A stretch of DNA of 64,000 nucleotides, from assembly GCA_003222395.1 (NCBI GenBank), contig QHWB01000033.1, positions 1 to 64,000 of the forward strand, read 5' to 3'. Below the pieces are notes generated by a model that worked only from the letters and a program-made list of their open reading frames with translations, made no database searches and was not told where the DNA came from. The position numbers and the translations under genes were made by a program. Source of the DNA: Acidobacteriota bacterium (GTDB lineage: Bacteria > Acidobacteriota > Vicinamibacteria > Vicinamibacterales > CAVVIG01). Every line of letters begins with the position of its first letter. Position 1 is the first letter of the stretch. Below are positions 26,451 through 34,850 of this stretch, piece by piece.

Positions 26451-27092
26451 CTTCAACTCGACGGCGATTCGGTCGGCCGGTTGTCCGGAAGCGTTCTCTT
26501 CCGCGTGCTTCGCTGCGCCAGCCATGCGAACGTCGTCCGCCTTCGCGTTTGGCTGGTCATTCAGGTAGACGACCACCCGGTTCAGGATGTGCTCGTGCGT
26601 CTGGCCCTTCTCATGAGCGTCGTAGTGGATGCGAAGGACGCGCACGTAGTCGTTCTCGAACGCGACTTTGTAGTGCTGGGGATCGACCTTCGCCGGATCC
26701 AGTGGAGTTTCCGGTGCTTTGCCTGCAGGCGGGCCTTTCAGGTCGATCTCGAGAATGCGAATCGGGTGATCGCTGATGTTCTCGGCGGTGTAGGCGCCGC
26801 TCGCCGGCCGCCAGCGAACATCGCCGCGGCGGAATTCGATCCTGGCCGACTGCTCGCCTTCCTTGCGGGTCATCACGCCGTCGTCAAGGTAGATCAGCAC
26901 ACGATTCGTGGCATGTCCGTTCTTCGCGATGGCCGGCGTCCGCGGCTGGAGTGTCGCCACGATCACGCGCGCCTGCGCCGTATCGAGTCGCGGCGCAATG
27001 GCGGGCGCCGAAAGATCCTGAGCCTGCAGGACAGACACGCCTACGAGCGCGAATGGACCGACGAGCCGCGTGCATCGCATGAGGCAGTTCAT
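26448..27092 (-). CDS. Secreted double-cupin protein
   Basis: 214 residues with a signal peptide (RLVGPFALVGVSVLQAQ). Two repeated halves each contain a small beta-barrel pattern: NGHATNRVLIYLDDGVMTRK with RRGDVRWRPASGAYTAENIS, and NDYVRVLRIHYDAHEKGQTH with HILNRVVVYLNDQP. The second half keeps part of a cupin metal-site signature (HEKGQTHEH). An enzymatic role is not evident; it may bind a small molecule or metal in the periplasm. It is divergent from the deacetylase gene, sharing a 133-bp upstream region. Similar proteins are often annotated only as cupin-domain proteins. Confidence 0.75.
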   Translation of the reverse strand: MNCLMRCTRLVGPFALVGVSVLQAQDLSAPAIAPRLDTAQARVIVATLQPRTPAIAKNGHATNRVLIYLDDGVMTRKEGEQSARIEFRRGDVRWRPASGAYTAENISDHPIRILEIDLKGPPAGKAPETPLDPAKVDPQHYKVAFENDYVRVLRIHYDAHEKGQTHEHILNRVVVYLNDQPNAKADDVRMAGAAKHAEENASGQPADRIAVELK

Positions 27093-27225
27093 TCGAGACC
27101 TCCGATTAGAAGTCCAACGTGTGGCGCCATCCTACACCCGGCGTCGCCTTTGTCACCTTGACGTTGTCGGCCGCTTGCGCGAGGCTTGCGTGTACTTTGC
27201 TTCCAAATATCAGTCGGAGACGAGC

Positions 27226-28233
27226 ATGGAGTCTTCACGCAAGCGACACTCGTGCGCGGTGCCGCTCGTACTGATCGGATCGCTGACTGGCTGCGGTTCG
27301 CCAAGCGCCCAACCGGCGCAGTCGACACGCCAGCAGCCTGCTGCCGCGGTGAGTCCGATCACCGTCGATTCCACAGAGGAGCAGATTCGGCAAGCAGTCG
27401 GGACCGCGAGGGTCGGCAGGAAGCTCACGCCCGAGACCTGGCCCAACGGGGCGTGGGTCGCCGTCTGTCTTTCCTTCGATGTCGACAATGAACTGCTGCA
27501 ACGAGCGAATCCTCTTCCCGTGGCGTTGTCAGTCGGTGAATACGGCGCCACGACGTCCGTGCCGAGGATTCTCGATCTCCTCGATCGGCATCAGGTGCCG
27601 GCGACGTTCTTCATTCCCGCGATGGGCGTCATGCTCCATCCCGAGATGGTGCCGGCGATTCTGGCGCGGCGACGTCATGAAATCGGCGTCCACGGATGGA
27701 TCCATGAGTTCTGGCCGGGTATCGGAGACGCGGCGAAGGAGCAGCGACTGCTCGCCGAATCCATCGAGTATCTGACGAAAGCGACGGGGAAGCGTCCGGT
27801 CGGGGTCCGTGCGCCAAGCTCTGGATTCAGCCCGCAGACGTTCGATCTGATCCGCAAGGCCGGGTTCCTCTACGACAGCAGTCTGCTCGCCGCAGACGAA
27901 CCCTACGAGATCATCTCGAATGGGCGGCCGAGCGGTGTGATCGAACTTCCGATCAGCGAAGTCGGCAACGACTACGTGTATTACGGCGAGACCGCGAACG
28001 GGTCGCTCCCGTCACCGGATGCGGTGTTCGAGATCTACAAGGCCGAGTTCGATCTCGCCTTTCAAGAACGGACGATGTTCATCCTCACGCAGCATCCGCA
28101 TGTCGGCGGACGCCGGTCGCGGATCGTGCAACTGGATCGGCTGATCACGTACATCAAGTCCAAACCCGGCGTATGGTTTGCGACGATGGAGCAGGTCGCG
28201 AATTACGTCAAACAGACGCGGTTCAGCCGGTAG
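27226..28233 (+). CDS. Lipoprotein polysaccharide deacetylase
   Basis: 335 residues from the ATG at 27226, with GGAG 7 nt before it; this start gives a lipoprotein signal ending LTGC. The NodB-type fold is shown by SFDVDNE (metal-binding aspartates), PATFFIPAMGV, EIGVHGWIHE (the HxxxH-type metal ligands), GVRAPSSGFS and FILTQHPHVGGRRSR. The DVD in place of the usual DDG, and the late HPH, resemble the HpPgdA/PuuE subgroup of carbohydrate esterase family 4, whose members remove acetyl or formyl groups from N-substituted substrates. It is anchored to a membrane and may act on peptidoglycan or another N-acyl compound. Convergent with the LVIVD gene, ending near a strong hairpin. Confidence 0.88.
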   Translation: MESSRKRHSCAVPLVLIGSLTGCGSPSAQPAQSTRQQPAAAVSPITVDSTEEQIRQAVGTARVGRKLTPETWPNGAWVAVCLSFDVDNELLQRANPLPVALSVGEYGATTSVPRILDLLDRHQVPATFFIPAMGVMLHPEMVPAILARRRHEIGVHGWIHEFWPGIGDAAKEQRLLAESIEYLTKATGKRPVGVRAPSSGFSPQTFDLIRKAGFLYDSSLLAADEPYEIISNGRPSGVIELPISEVGNDYVYYGETANGSLPSPDAVFEIYKAEFDLAFQERTMFILTQHPHVGGRRSRIVQLDRLITYIKSKPGVWFATMEQVANYVKQTRFSR

Positions 28234-28238
28234 CATCT

Positions 28239-28415
28239 GGTAGTTGGGTAATTGGGTAATCGGGTGATTGATTGAGAAATTGGCCGACAATCCGGCCAAT
28301 TTCCCGATCAATTACGTTACTCGATTACCAATTACGTTACCCGATTACCCAATTACCCGATTACCCGATTACCCGATTACGTTACCCGATTACTTTACTC
28401 GATTACCCGATTACC
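28239..28415. repeat. Array of ATTACCCG-type octamers in a large imperfect inverted repeat
   Basis: From 28239 (ggtagttgggtaattgggta) to 28415 the sequence is made of variants of ATTACCCG/ATTACGTT. The left part carries the reverse complement (GGTAATTGGGTAATCGGG), so left and right flank a central hairpin. At least twelve ATTAC units occur after 28311. AT content is far above that of the genes around it. Confidence 0.85.
28276..28303. terminator. Perfect 11-bp hairpin between convergent genes
   Basis: gaaattggccg (28276-28286) and cggccaatttc (28293-28303) pair fully across a 6-nt loop. Lying between the stops at 28233 (+) and 28420 (-), with A/T tracts at both edges of the stem, it can work as a bidirectional intrinsic terminator. 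Confidence 0.7.
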
Positions 28416-28419
28416 AAAT

Positions 28420-30531
28420 TTAGCGTTGCGCGTTTGCCAGCTCACCGACCGCCGCTGACAGCAGACGGACCTTCTTCGCGTCGCGAGCCGAATCCGTCGC
28501 GCCAGACAGCCGTGTGGCCAGCTCCGTCAGCGCCGTCTTGCGCTGCGCGCCCGAGCGCCGCTCCGCCGTATCCAGCGCCGCGCGCGCCGACGCAATCGTT
28601 TCCGTGGCGAGTCCGTTCGATCGCGCGAGCTGATCGAGGTACGCGCGCGCGAGCGCGAAGCTCGGCGCCCAGACCAGCTTCTGCTGGTCCTGCGTGTTCC
28701 AGTACGCCATCTTCACGCTCTTCGCCGCGGCCAGCTCGTTCTCGGTGATGAGTCCGCTCGGCAGGAGCTCGTAGATGTCGAGGCCGCGCGCGATCTCGGA
28801 GCTGACGATGACGCCGTTGTACCAGTAGGCGGACCACGAGCCGCCCATGGCCATGCGCGTCGCGTCGACCGGACCGCGATCGTAATACGCGATCTCCTGC
28901 GGATGGTCGATGTCCGTCCAGTCGAACACCGACAAGCCGCCCTGATACCACGCCTGCACCATCACGTCCCTGCCGGGAATCGGGATGAGCGATCCGTTGT
29001 GCGCGACGCAGTTCTCCTGGGACGTTTGCGGGGCGGGCAGCTTGTAGTAGCTGTGGAACGTCAACTTGTTGTTGTCGATCGTGAAGAGCGCGTCTGCGCC
29101 CCACTCCTTTTTGTCCGTCTCACGGCAACGCGGCTGACCGCCGCCTCCCCATTCATCGCTGAACAGAAGCTTCGTGCCGTCGTTGTTGAACGTCGCCGAG
29201 TGCCAGAACGACATGTTCGCGTCGGCCGCCGCGTCGAGGCGAACCGGATGCTCCGGGTCGTGAATGTCGAGCAGAAGACCGAGGCCGGCGCAGGCGCCGC
29301 CCGCGAGGCCGATCTCAGGGTAGACCGTGATGTCGTGACACTGATTCGGACCCGTCGGTGGACCCTGATTGCCGCGCCCCTGTCCGCCGGCCGCGCCCGC
29401 GGCGCCGCCTCGCCCGCGCTCTCCGCGCGCCGCCGCGGCAGCCGCAGCGGCCTCTCGGTCGCGCTGATCCTGCGCGGCACGCTCGGCGTTGGTCGGCGGC
29501 ACCGGCAGACCCTGGAAGATGCGCGGCGAGCTCACGATCGCCGCGTGATCCGGCGTGCGCACCGGGACCTTGATCACTTCCAGCCGGAAACGCGCGGTAT
29601 TCGGATCGTCGATGCCGCCGTCCGTGCATCCCGCCACTTCCTCGGTCGACCGCACCGCCGCCGTGCCCGACACGTAGATGAACACGTTGGCATCGTCGCC
29701 CTGCTTGGTCACGACGGTGTGCGTGTGCGATCCGCGGCAGGTCTGCACCGTCGTCACGAGCTTCGGACGCTTGACGTCCGAGATGTCGAATACGCGGATG
29801 CCGCGCACCCGCAGCTTGCTGACCGGCTCGGGCACGCCCTCGAAGCCGCAGTCGGCGCGGCTGTTGATCGCCTCCGACGACATGAAGAGCAGGTTGCGGT
29901 AGACCGACACGTCGTTCTGCGATGCCGGACACAGGTACGTCTGCATGAGCACCGGCTTGGACGGATTGGAGATGTCGTAGATGTCGAAGCCGTTGTAGTT
30001 CCCTTGAATCACGAGGTTGCCCGAGAACGCGAGATCCGAATGCGTCGCCCCGAGCGTCCGCCCCTTCGGAGGCGTCGTCGAGAGCATGCGCATGTTCCAC
30101 GCGGCCTGCGCAGCATCCCAGCGCCCGGCCTTCAACCCGACACGCGGATCGGGTGCCGGCGCAGTCGCCGACACGATGGGCGCAACAGGCGGTGGCATCA
30201 CCGCGGGCGGCGGCGGTGGCGGCGGCGGCGGCGTGCCTCGTCCGCCGCGTCCGCCGGCGGCGTCGCCTGCGGGCGGCATGGCAGACGTCTCGCTCGGCGG
30301 CGATGGCGCAGCCGCTGGCGGTTCGCCTGACGGCGGTGTCGCCGCCGGCGGCGCGGCAGGCGGTGGGGCGCTCGGCGCCGGCGGCGACACGGCGGGCGGC
30401 GCGCCCGGAGTCGTCGCGGGCGGCGACGTCTTCTTCCCGGAACTCGCGCACCCGGGTACGCCGAACGCGCCGGCCGCGAACAGAGCTGTCGCGAGCAGGC
30501 CGTTGACGAGCAGCAATCGCATCTTTGTCAT
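28420..30531 (-). CDS. LVIVD-repeat lipoprotein
   Basis: 703 residues. The ATG at 30531 overlaps the stop of the DUF305 gene as ATGA. A lipoprotein signal (LFAAGAFGVPGC) leads to a roughly 90-residue Pro/Ala-rich stretch, probably a flexible tether. Then come beta-propeller LVIVD-type repeats: GNYNGFDIYDISNPSKPVLM, RGIRVFDISDVKRPKLVTTV, GLGLLLDIHDPEHPVRLD and GGLSVFDWTDIDHPQEIAYY. CHDITVYPEIGLAGGACAG and KLLFSDEWGGG are other conserved blocks. A second Ala/Gly/Arg-rich insertion lies at about 370-410. It is exported and anchored; no enzyme activity is known. Coupling to DUF305 suggests joint function, perhaps metal handling or adhesion. Confidence 0.88.
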   Translation of the reverse strand: MTKMRLLLVNGLLATALFAAGAFGVPGCASSGKKTSPPATTPGAPPAVSPPAPSAPPPAAPPAATPPSGEPPAAAPSPPSETSAMPPAGDAAGGRGGRGTPPPPPPPPPAVMPPPVAPIVSATAPAPDPRVGLKAGRWDAAQAAWNMRMLSTTPPKGRTLGATHSDLAFSGNLVIQGNYNGFDIYDISNPSKPVLMQTYLCPASQNDVSVYRNLLFMSSEAINSRADCGFEGVPEPVSKLRVRGIRVFDISDVKRPKLVTTVQTCRGSHTHTVVTKQGDDANVFIYVSGTAAVRSTEEVAGCTDGGIDDPNTARFRLEVIKVPVRTPDHAAIVSSPRIFQGLPVPPTNAERAAQDQRDREAAAAAAAARGERGRGGAAGAAGGQGRGNQGPPTGPNQCHDITVYPEIGLAGGACAGLGLLLDIHDPEHPVRLDAAADANMSFWHSATFNNDGTKLLFSDEWGGGGQPRCRETDKKEWGADALFTIDNNKLTFHSYYKLPAPQTSQENCVAHNGSLIPIPGRDVMVQAWYQGGLSVFDWTDIDHPQEIAYYDRGPVDATRMAMGGSWSAYWYNGVIVSSEIARGLDIYELLPSGLITENELAAAKSVKMAYWNTQDQQKLVWAPSFALARAYLDQLARSNGLATETIASARAALDTAERRSGAQRKTALTELATRLSGATDSARDAKKVRLLSAAVGELANAQR

Positions 30532-31148
30532 TGGTGGTTTCCCAGCATTTCGTTCATCCGACTGATCTCGGTCGACTGATCCGCGTACACGTCCGACGCG
30601 AACTTGAAGATGGTCTCGTCCTGCGCCGCGCCGTACGACTTGAAGAGCACGTCGACCATGTCGATCGCGCCCTGGTGATGCTTGATCATGCCGAGGAGGA
30701 AGAGCCGGTCGAATTCCGCCCCGCGCGCGCGATCCAGTTCGGCCATTTCCCCGTCGGTCAACATCCCCGGCATCAGCATCTCGTGTGTCATGCCGTTCAT
30801 CGTCATCTTGTGGCGCGTCGACGTCGCGTCGGGAACCGGCAGGCCGCGATCGCGGAGCCAGGTCTGCATGGTGGCAATCTCGTCGCGCTGTCCGACGACG
30901 ATGCGCTCGCAGAGGACCGCGACGTCGGGACGCGCGCCGTGCGAAGGCGCCCAACCGGCCATGATCACGGCCTGGGCGTGATGCGGAATCATACCGGACA
31001 TGAACTCGACGTCGGCGTCGCTGTACGGGAGCAGCCCGAGCCCGGGCGGCGTTGGGTGGAGATGAGACGAGGGTGCGCTTGCGCAGCCGCCGCCGACGGC
31101 CGCTGCGGCCAGGCATGTCGCAATCGCGAGCCGCCACTGTTTACTCAT
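30528..31148 (-). CDS. DUF305 lipoprotein
   Basis: 206 residues from the ATG at 31148; upstream in-frame sequence has no signal peptide. Lipobox AVGGGC. Two DUF305 halves are visible, each with a His-His motif: FMSGMIPHHAQAVIMAGWA and LFLLGMIKHHQGAIDMVD, together with the Met/His-rich TRHKMTMNGMTHEMLMPGML. The family is a four-helix ferritin-like fold, frequent near copper-handling genes, and the Met/His richness fits copper binding. That role is inferred. Its stop overlaps the start of the LVIVD gene by 4 nt. Confidence 0.9.
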   Translation of the reverse strand: MSKQWRLAIATCLAAAAVGGGCASAPSSHLHPTPPGLGLLPYSDADVEFMSGMIPHHAQAVIMAGWAPSHGARPDVAVLCERIVVGQRDEIATMQTWLRDRGLPVPDATSTRHKMTMNGMTHEMLMPGMLTDGEMAELDRARGAEFDRLFLLGMIKHHQGAIDMVDVLFKSYGAAQDETIFKFASDVYADQSTEISRMNEMLGNHQ

Positions 31149-31394
31149 GACGGCGTATGGTAATCGATTCGCGTCGGGATTGACCTCGAATGAGCCGTCC
31201 TTCGCTTCGAAGGCAAGGGGTCTCGGCATTGCGAGATCGTTAGCGCAGCCCTGGGCGCCGATCGTGCGCGATCCGCACACGTGACCACGTCATCCACTTC
31301 GATCGCGATGCCAAATTTTTGAGTCGATGACGTCACAACAATTATTCGAGCCGACCGGGCGTTGCCCAATGTCGGAGTATCATCGACTGTCGTA

Positions 31395-31661
31395 ATGTTA
31401 CGCAGCGATCCCGTGTTTCATGTATTTTTCGAGATCAACGACCTGGATCACTTCCCGCAGGCATATGTCGCCGGCGACCCCATTTTCAAGGGCATCTTCG
31501 AAGACAACGATCGGCGTAAGCGGCTGATGGCCATCATCAACTACAACACCGATGTGTCGCAGTTTTGGGAGTGGTCCGGCCGCGGCCTCCGCCCGTTCGA
31601 TCAGACCAATGAAGCGTACAAGCTCGGTGTGAATTACCTGATCTACGGCCTCACACACTGA
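31395..31661 (+). pseudogene. C-terminal fragment of a DUF4159 protein
   Basis: About 88 residues: LRSDPVFHVFFEINDLDHFP, GIFEDNDRRKRLMAIINYNT, VSQFWEWSGRGLRPFDQTNE and AYKLGVNYLIYGLTH. This matches the last third of DUF4159 (a glutamine-amidotransferase-like fold), whose full members I recall as over 200 residues. The upstream 246 bp carry no N-terminal part in any frame, so the gene is truncated. The reading frame itself is clean, so loss may be recent, or a short product may persist. 31149-31394 holds nothing else I can support. Confidence 0.75.
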
Positions 31662-31935
31662 TTGGTCCCATGGCGGTTGGCGTCGGAGACTGGGGCGACG
31701 GCGGGGCCGGCACCCCCGCTCGCATTCAAGAGTGCCTGGCCGTACCCGTGATAAAACGCGCCGAAAGGATGACCGATCCCTGCGGTGGCATCCGACGGAC
31801 GGCTCACGACTTGTCCAGGATTTGATTGCGATGTCGCTCGGACCTCCTGTGCGACTCTGATACCCATTGACGTGTTATCTTGCTGGCTGCCGGCGACGTG
31901 CAAGATTTGACCGGATGTTCGATTGGAGGTCCTGT

Positions 31936-32529
31936 ATGAAGCGCATTGCCCGGGTTATCCTCGTGGTCATGGCGGTTTCGACGAGCGCGTTGGCACAGGG
32001 AGGGCGCGGCGCGCCGCCTCCGCCCGCGCCGCTGGAGACGGGGGCGTCACAGGCTGATGTCGACAAGGCAGTGCTCGCTCTGCCCGAAAACCTGCGCAAC
32101 CAGGCGACGGTCATCAAATGGAAGCCCGACTTCATGTACGACACGCTGAGGAAAGGCACGAACGGACTGGTCTGCTACGACCGCTCGGGCTTTCCTTTAC
32201 AGCAGCCGTTCTCGGTTGAGTGCACCAGCGTCGCCAATCTGGACCGACAGGCGCAGAACCTGAAGGCCGAAGCACTCGGCGACAGGACCAAGACACAGGC
32301 GATGCTCAACGACCAGGAAACGAACGGAACGCGCGTAAAGCCCGCGTTCGGCTCGGTGTGGTATCACCTAGCGGGTGCCGATCGAGAGCATAGTCGCCCG
32401 CACATGACCATCGCTGTGCCGGGCGCCACGGCGCAATCACTCGGGCTGCCGGACAAACCCACGCAGAATGGCATATGGATTATGAATGCGGGTACGACGA
32501 CGGCTCACCTCATGGTCCCCGGCGAATAA
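31936..32529 (+). CDS. Secreted protein of unknown function
   Basis: 197 residues from the ATG at 31936, with GGAGG 6 nt upstream. Residues 1-21 are a signal peptide (RVILVVMAVSTSALAQG), followed by a short Pro-rich linker. The mature part has VDKAVLALPENLRNQATVIK, GTNGLVCYDRSGFP, CTSVANLDRQAQ and FGSVWYHLAGADREH. Two cysteines (CYD and ECT) could form a disulphide. I do not recognise the family. It is 8 bp upstream of the next small gene and probably co-transcribed. Confidence 0.75.
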   Translation: MKRIARVILVVMAVSTSALAQGGRGAPPPPAPLETGASQADVDKAVLALPENLRNQATVIKWKPDFMYDTLRKGTNGLVCYDRSGFPLQQPFSVECTSVANLDRQAQNLKAEALGDRTKTQAMLNDQETNGTRVKPAFGSVWYHLAGADREHSRPHMTIAVPGATAQSLGLPDKPTQNGIWIMNAGTTTAHLMVPGE

Positions 32530-32537
32530 CCGCCCGC

Positions 32538-32864
32538 ATGACGCATCCGACCTGGAGTCTGCTTGCTGTCGCTGCTCTTTCCGCAGCTCCAGGCAAGCAG
32601 ACGTTCACCGGCATCATTACGGACGACGTGTGCGGGAAAGCCGGTCATTCCCAAATGCGAATGGGACCGACCGATGCCGAATGCACCATTGCCTGCATCA
32701 GTGCCCATGGTGCCACGTACGTGCTATACGACGGCGAGGAGGTCTACACGCTGAGCGACCAGCGCATGCCGGAACAATTCGCCGCACGGAAAGTGACGGT
32801 CACAGGCACGCTGGACGCCAAGACAAAGACGATCCAGGTCGAGTCGATTCGCGCAGCAAAGTAA
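32538..32864 (+). CDS. Small secreted Cys-containing OB-like protein (DUF5818-like)
   Basis: 108 residues. The N-terminal 20 residues (HPTWSLLAVAALSAAPGKQ) are a short signal peptide. Then TFTGIITDDVCGKAGHSQMR, TDAECTIACISAHGATYVLY and VTVTGTLDAKTKTIQVESI form a small beta-barrel with three cysteines. This pattern, G.I.DD.CG...H and then C...C, is one I associate with small acidobacterial secreted proteins named DUF5818; the assignment is from memory. Function unknown. Confidence 0.7.
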   Translation: MTHPTWSLLAVAALSAAPGKQTFTGIITDDVCGKAGHSQMRMGPTDAECTIACISAHGATYVLYDGEEVYTLSDQRMPEQFAARKVTVTGTLDAKTKTIQVESIRAAK

Positions 32865-32921
32865 GCTGCGCATTTGGAAGATAGGTGCCCGCCGCTTGCC
32901 CCAGGCAAAGGGATCGGCGAG

Positions 32922-34004
32922 TCAGTAGTAGAAGAACTGCAGCTGCAGCGTGAACTCGTTCTGTGTGGCCGCGCCGGTCGGATCGATGTGCATGAACGCG
33001 ATCTTTATGTTCGCGTTGTGCGCCGCCCACCAGTAATTCGCGCCAAACGACCAGCGCTTCTCGTCGCCTCTCGTCGCGTCGACGACGTCGCGCGTGGCCA
33101 CCTGCAGCACCGGCGTGAGCTTGAGCGCTGTGATCAGATATCCGAGCTCGAGCAGCAGATCGTTCTGCTTCGGCACCGTCGTGAGCGTCGTGCCGCCGTC
33201 GAACCGGTTGTAGTCGACCTGCAGCGTCACGGCGCCCGGACCCGCCGGATAGTCGACATAGAGGTCGCCGTCGTACGCGTGATAGTCGCTCTGGGAGTCG
33301 AATGCCGCGGCCACGGCGGCGACTCTTCGTTTGCCGACGTACGTGCCGGTATAGAAGAACCCGACCTCCGTCTCGAGGAAGTTGTACATCGCGCGCCCGG
33401 CGTAGCGGAACGCCCGGTGGGAGCGCGCGTCGCGCATGCCCTGGAACACGCCGAGACGATATTCGAAATGGTTCTTCGCGAAGTACCCCTTCGCCTGGAA
33501 TCCGGTGTCGCGGCCCGTGGACGACTGCGTCGGCCCGCTCGCCGTGAACGTGTACGCGCCGTAGTCGATCGGCAGGAGCGTCGCCGCGCTCTGCACGCTG
33601 TTCCGCGAAAACGGCACGAACATCAACCCCGCGTCGACGGCGAACGCATCGCTCGCTTTGAATTCACCGTACGCGTCCTGGATGATCGTCGTCGACGGAG
33701 TGTTCTTCACGCCGTTCACCGTCCGGCCGAGATTCGCCGAATCGGTCTCGACGAAGAACGTCACGTTCTTCGCCACCTGGCCGCCGAACAACAGGCGGAC
33801 GCGCCGGATGAAGAGGTTGTTGGTCTGGGCGTCGGTACCTGGATCTTCGAGGCTGTCGGCCTGAACCTGTCCGAGCACGCCGAATCGAAGGTTGACGTCG
33901 TCGCTGACTTTGATGGTGGCCTGGGCGGCGGCGGGCGCGGCGGCGAAGATTCCGATGGCAGCGGTGAGCGCGCCGCTGGCGAGACGAGCGGTTGGGCGTC
34001 TCAC
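32922..34004 (-). CDS. Phosphate-selective porin O/P-like outer-membrane protein
   Basis: About 360 residues if the GTG at 34004 is the start, 5 bp after the cytochrome b stop codon; it then begins with a signal peptide (RRPTARLASGALTAAIGIFA) ending AAPAAAQ. Longer starts would overlap the previous gene. Body: VNLRFGVLGQVQAD, LFIRRVRLLFGGQVAKNVTF, FVETDSANLG, then alternating barrel strands, ending in the aromatic FTLQLQFFYY terminus. This matches the OprO/OprP porin family. Being last in the formate dehydrogenase cluster, it may let formate or another anion cross the outer membrane; this is inference from position only. Confidence 0.8.
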   Translation of the reverse strand: MRRPTARLASGALTAAIGIFAAAPAAAQATIKVSDDVNLRFGVLGQVQADSLEDPGTDAQTNNLFIRRVRLLFGGQVAKNVTFFVETDSANLGRTVNGVKNTPSTTIIQDAYGEFKASDAFAVDAGLMFVPFSRNSVQSAATLLPIDYGAYTFTASGPTQSSTGRDTGFQAKGYFAKNHFEYRLGVFQGMRDARSHRAFRYAGRAMYNFLETEVGFFYTGTYVGKRRVAAVAAAFDSQSDYHAYDGDLYVDYPAGPGAVTLQVDYNRFDGGTTLTTVPKQNDLLLELGYLITALKLTPVLQVATRDVVDATRGDEKRWSFGANYWWAAHNANIKIAFMHIDPTGAATQNEFTLQLQFFYY

Positions 34005-34008
34005 AGCG

Positions 34009-34773
34009 TTACTCGTGCGGCCGGCGATCGCCGCTCGCGCCCTGAGGCTGACGCGCGCGAGCGCGCTCGGAATCGGTGTGCGCGTCACGGCCGGCCGCGC
34101 GGCGGTACCACGCCGGATGATGCGTCCAGGCCCACCGCTGCTCCACCGTTCCACGCGTCATCGCCTGGAACGTTCCGGGCTGCGCAGCGGTCCCTTCGTA
34201 CAGGTGTACGATGAACCCGATCAGCATCACAATCGCCGCGATGTCGTGCAGCACGTAGCCGATGTCGACGGCCGGCCGCCCGAACGTTTTCGGGAACCAC
34301 ATCGGAATGCCGGAGATGACGAAGACGATCGCGCTGATCACGATCGCCCAGAAGTACACTTTCTGCCCGGCGTTGAAGAAGTCGACGTAATCCGGCTCGA
34401 CCGCGTCGCTGTTCGTAACGTACTCCCGCACACGCCGCGTCCAGCGGCGGTCGTCGGCGTTCCAGATCATCGGCCCGAGCCAGTTCAGGAACTGAAACGC
34501 GAAGACCGCAACGAACCCGAGGCTGAACCACGGATGCAGCAGGCGCGTGTTTGCGCCGCCGCCAAAGAGCGGTGTCAACCAGTGGTACAGCCAGGGCGAG
34601 TAGATCGCGAAGCCGGACAGCAGCGCGAGGATGAAGAAGACCGCCACCGACCAGTGCAGCACTCGCGTGTAAACGGGGTGGCGCACCAGCTCGCCGGCGC
34701 GCACGACCGTTCGCCCGTACGCGCCGACGCGGCGCCGAACCGACTCGTCGAACCGTTCAATCGCCGTGTTCAT
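34009..34773 (-). CDS. fdnI: Formate dehydrogenase cytochrome b (gamma) subunit
   Basis: 254 residues from the ATG at 34773 (GAGGT upstream). Four membrane helices are visible: HWSVAVFFILALLSGFAIYS, PWFSLGFVAVFAFQFLNWLG, YFWAIVISAIVFVISGIPMW and IGYVLHDIAAIVMLIGFIVH. Conserved histidines RVLHWS, LLHPW, VLHDIA and FIVHLY are the expected ligands of two b haems. It anchors the enzyme to the membrane and passes electrons from the ferredoxin subunit to quinone. An Arg-rich, repeat-like C-tail is odd. It follows the ferredoxin subunit by 77 bp. Confidence 0.88.
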   Translation of the reverse strand: MNTAIERFDESVRRRVGAYGRTVVRAGELVRHPVYTRVLHWSVAVFFILALLSGFAIYSPWLYHWLTPLFGGGANTRLLHPWFSLGFVAVFAFQFLNWLGPMIWNADDRRWTRRVREYVTNSDAVEPDYVDFFNAGQKVYFWAIVISAIVFVISGIPMWFPKTFGRPAVDIGYVLHDIAAIVMLIGFIVHLYEGTAAQPGTFQAMTRGTVEQRWAWTHHPAWYRRAAGRDAHTDSERARARQPQGASGDRRPHE

Positions 34774-34850
34774 CGAGACACCTCGCAACAACTTCTGAGA
34801 CGGTTGCGAAATCGATGCTGAAAGGGCTCAGTGTCCTCCGTCGTGACGCG

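Noticed and set aside
28311-28415. ATTACCCG array as a CRISPR
   Set aside because: Units are 8-10 bp with no unique spacers.
31643-31903. Minus-strand 86-residue frame between the DUF4159 fragment and the next gene
   Set aside because: No start signal, no recognisable domain and overlap with the fragment's end; too little support.
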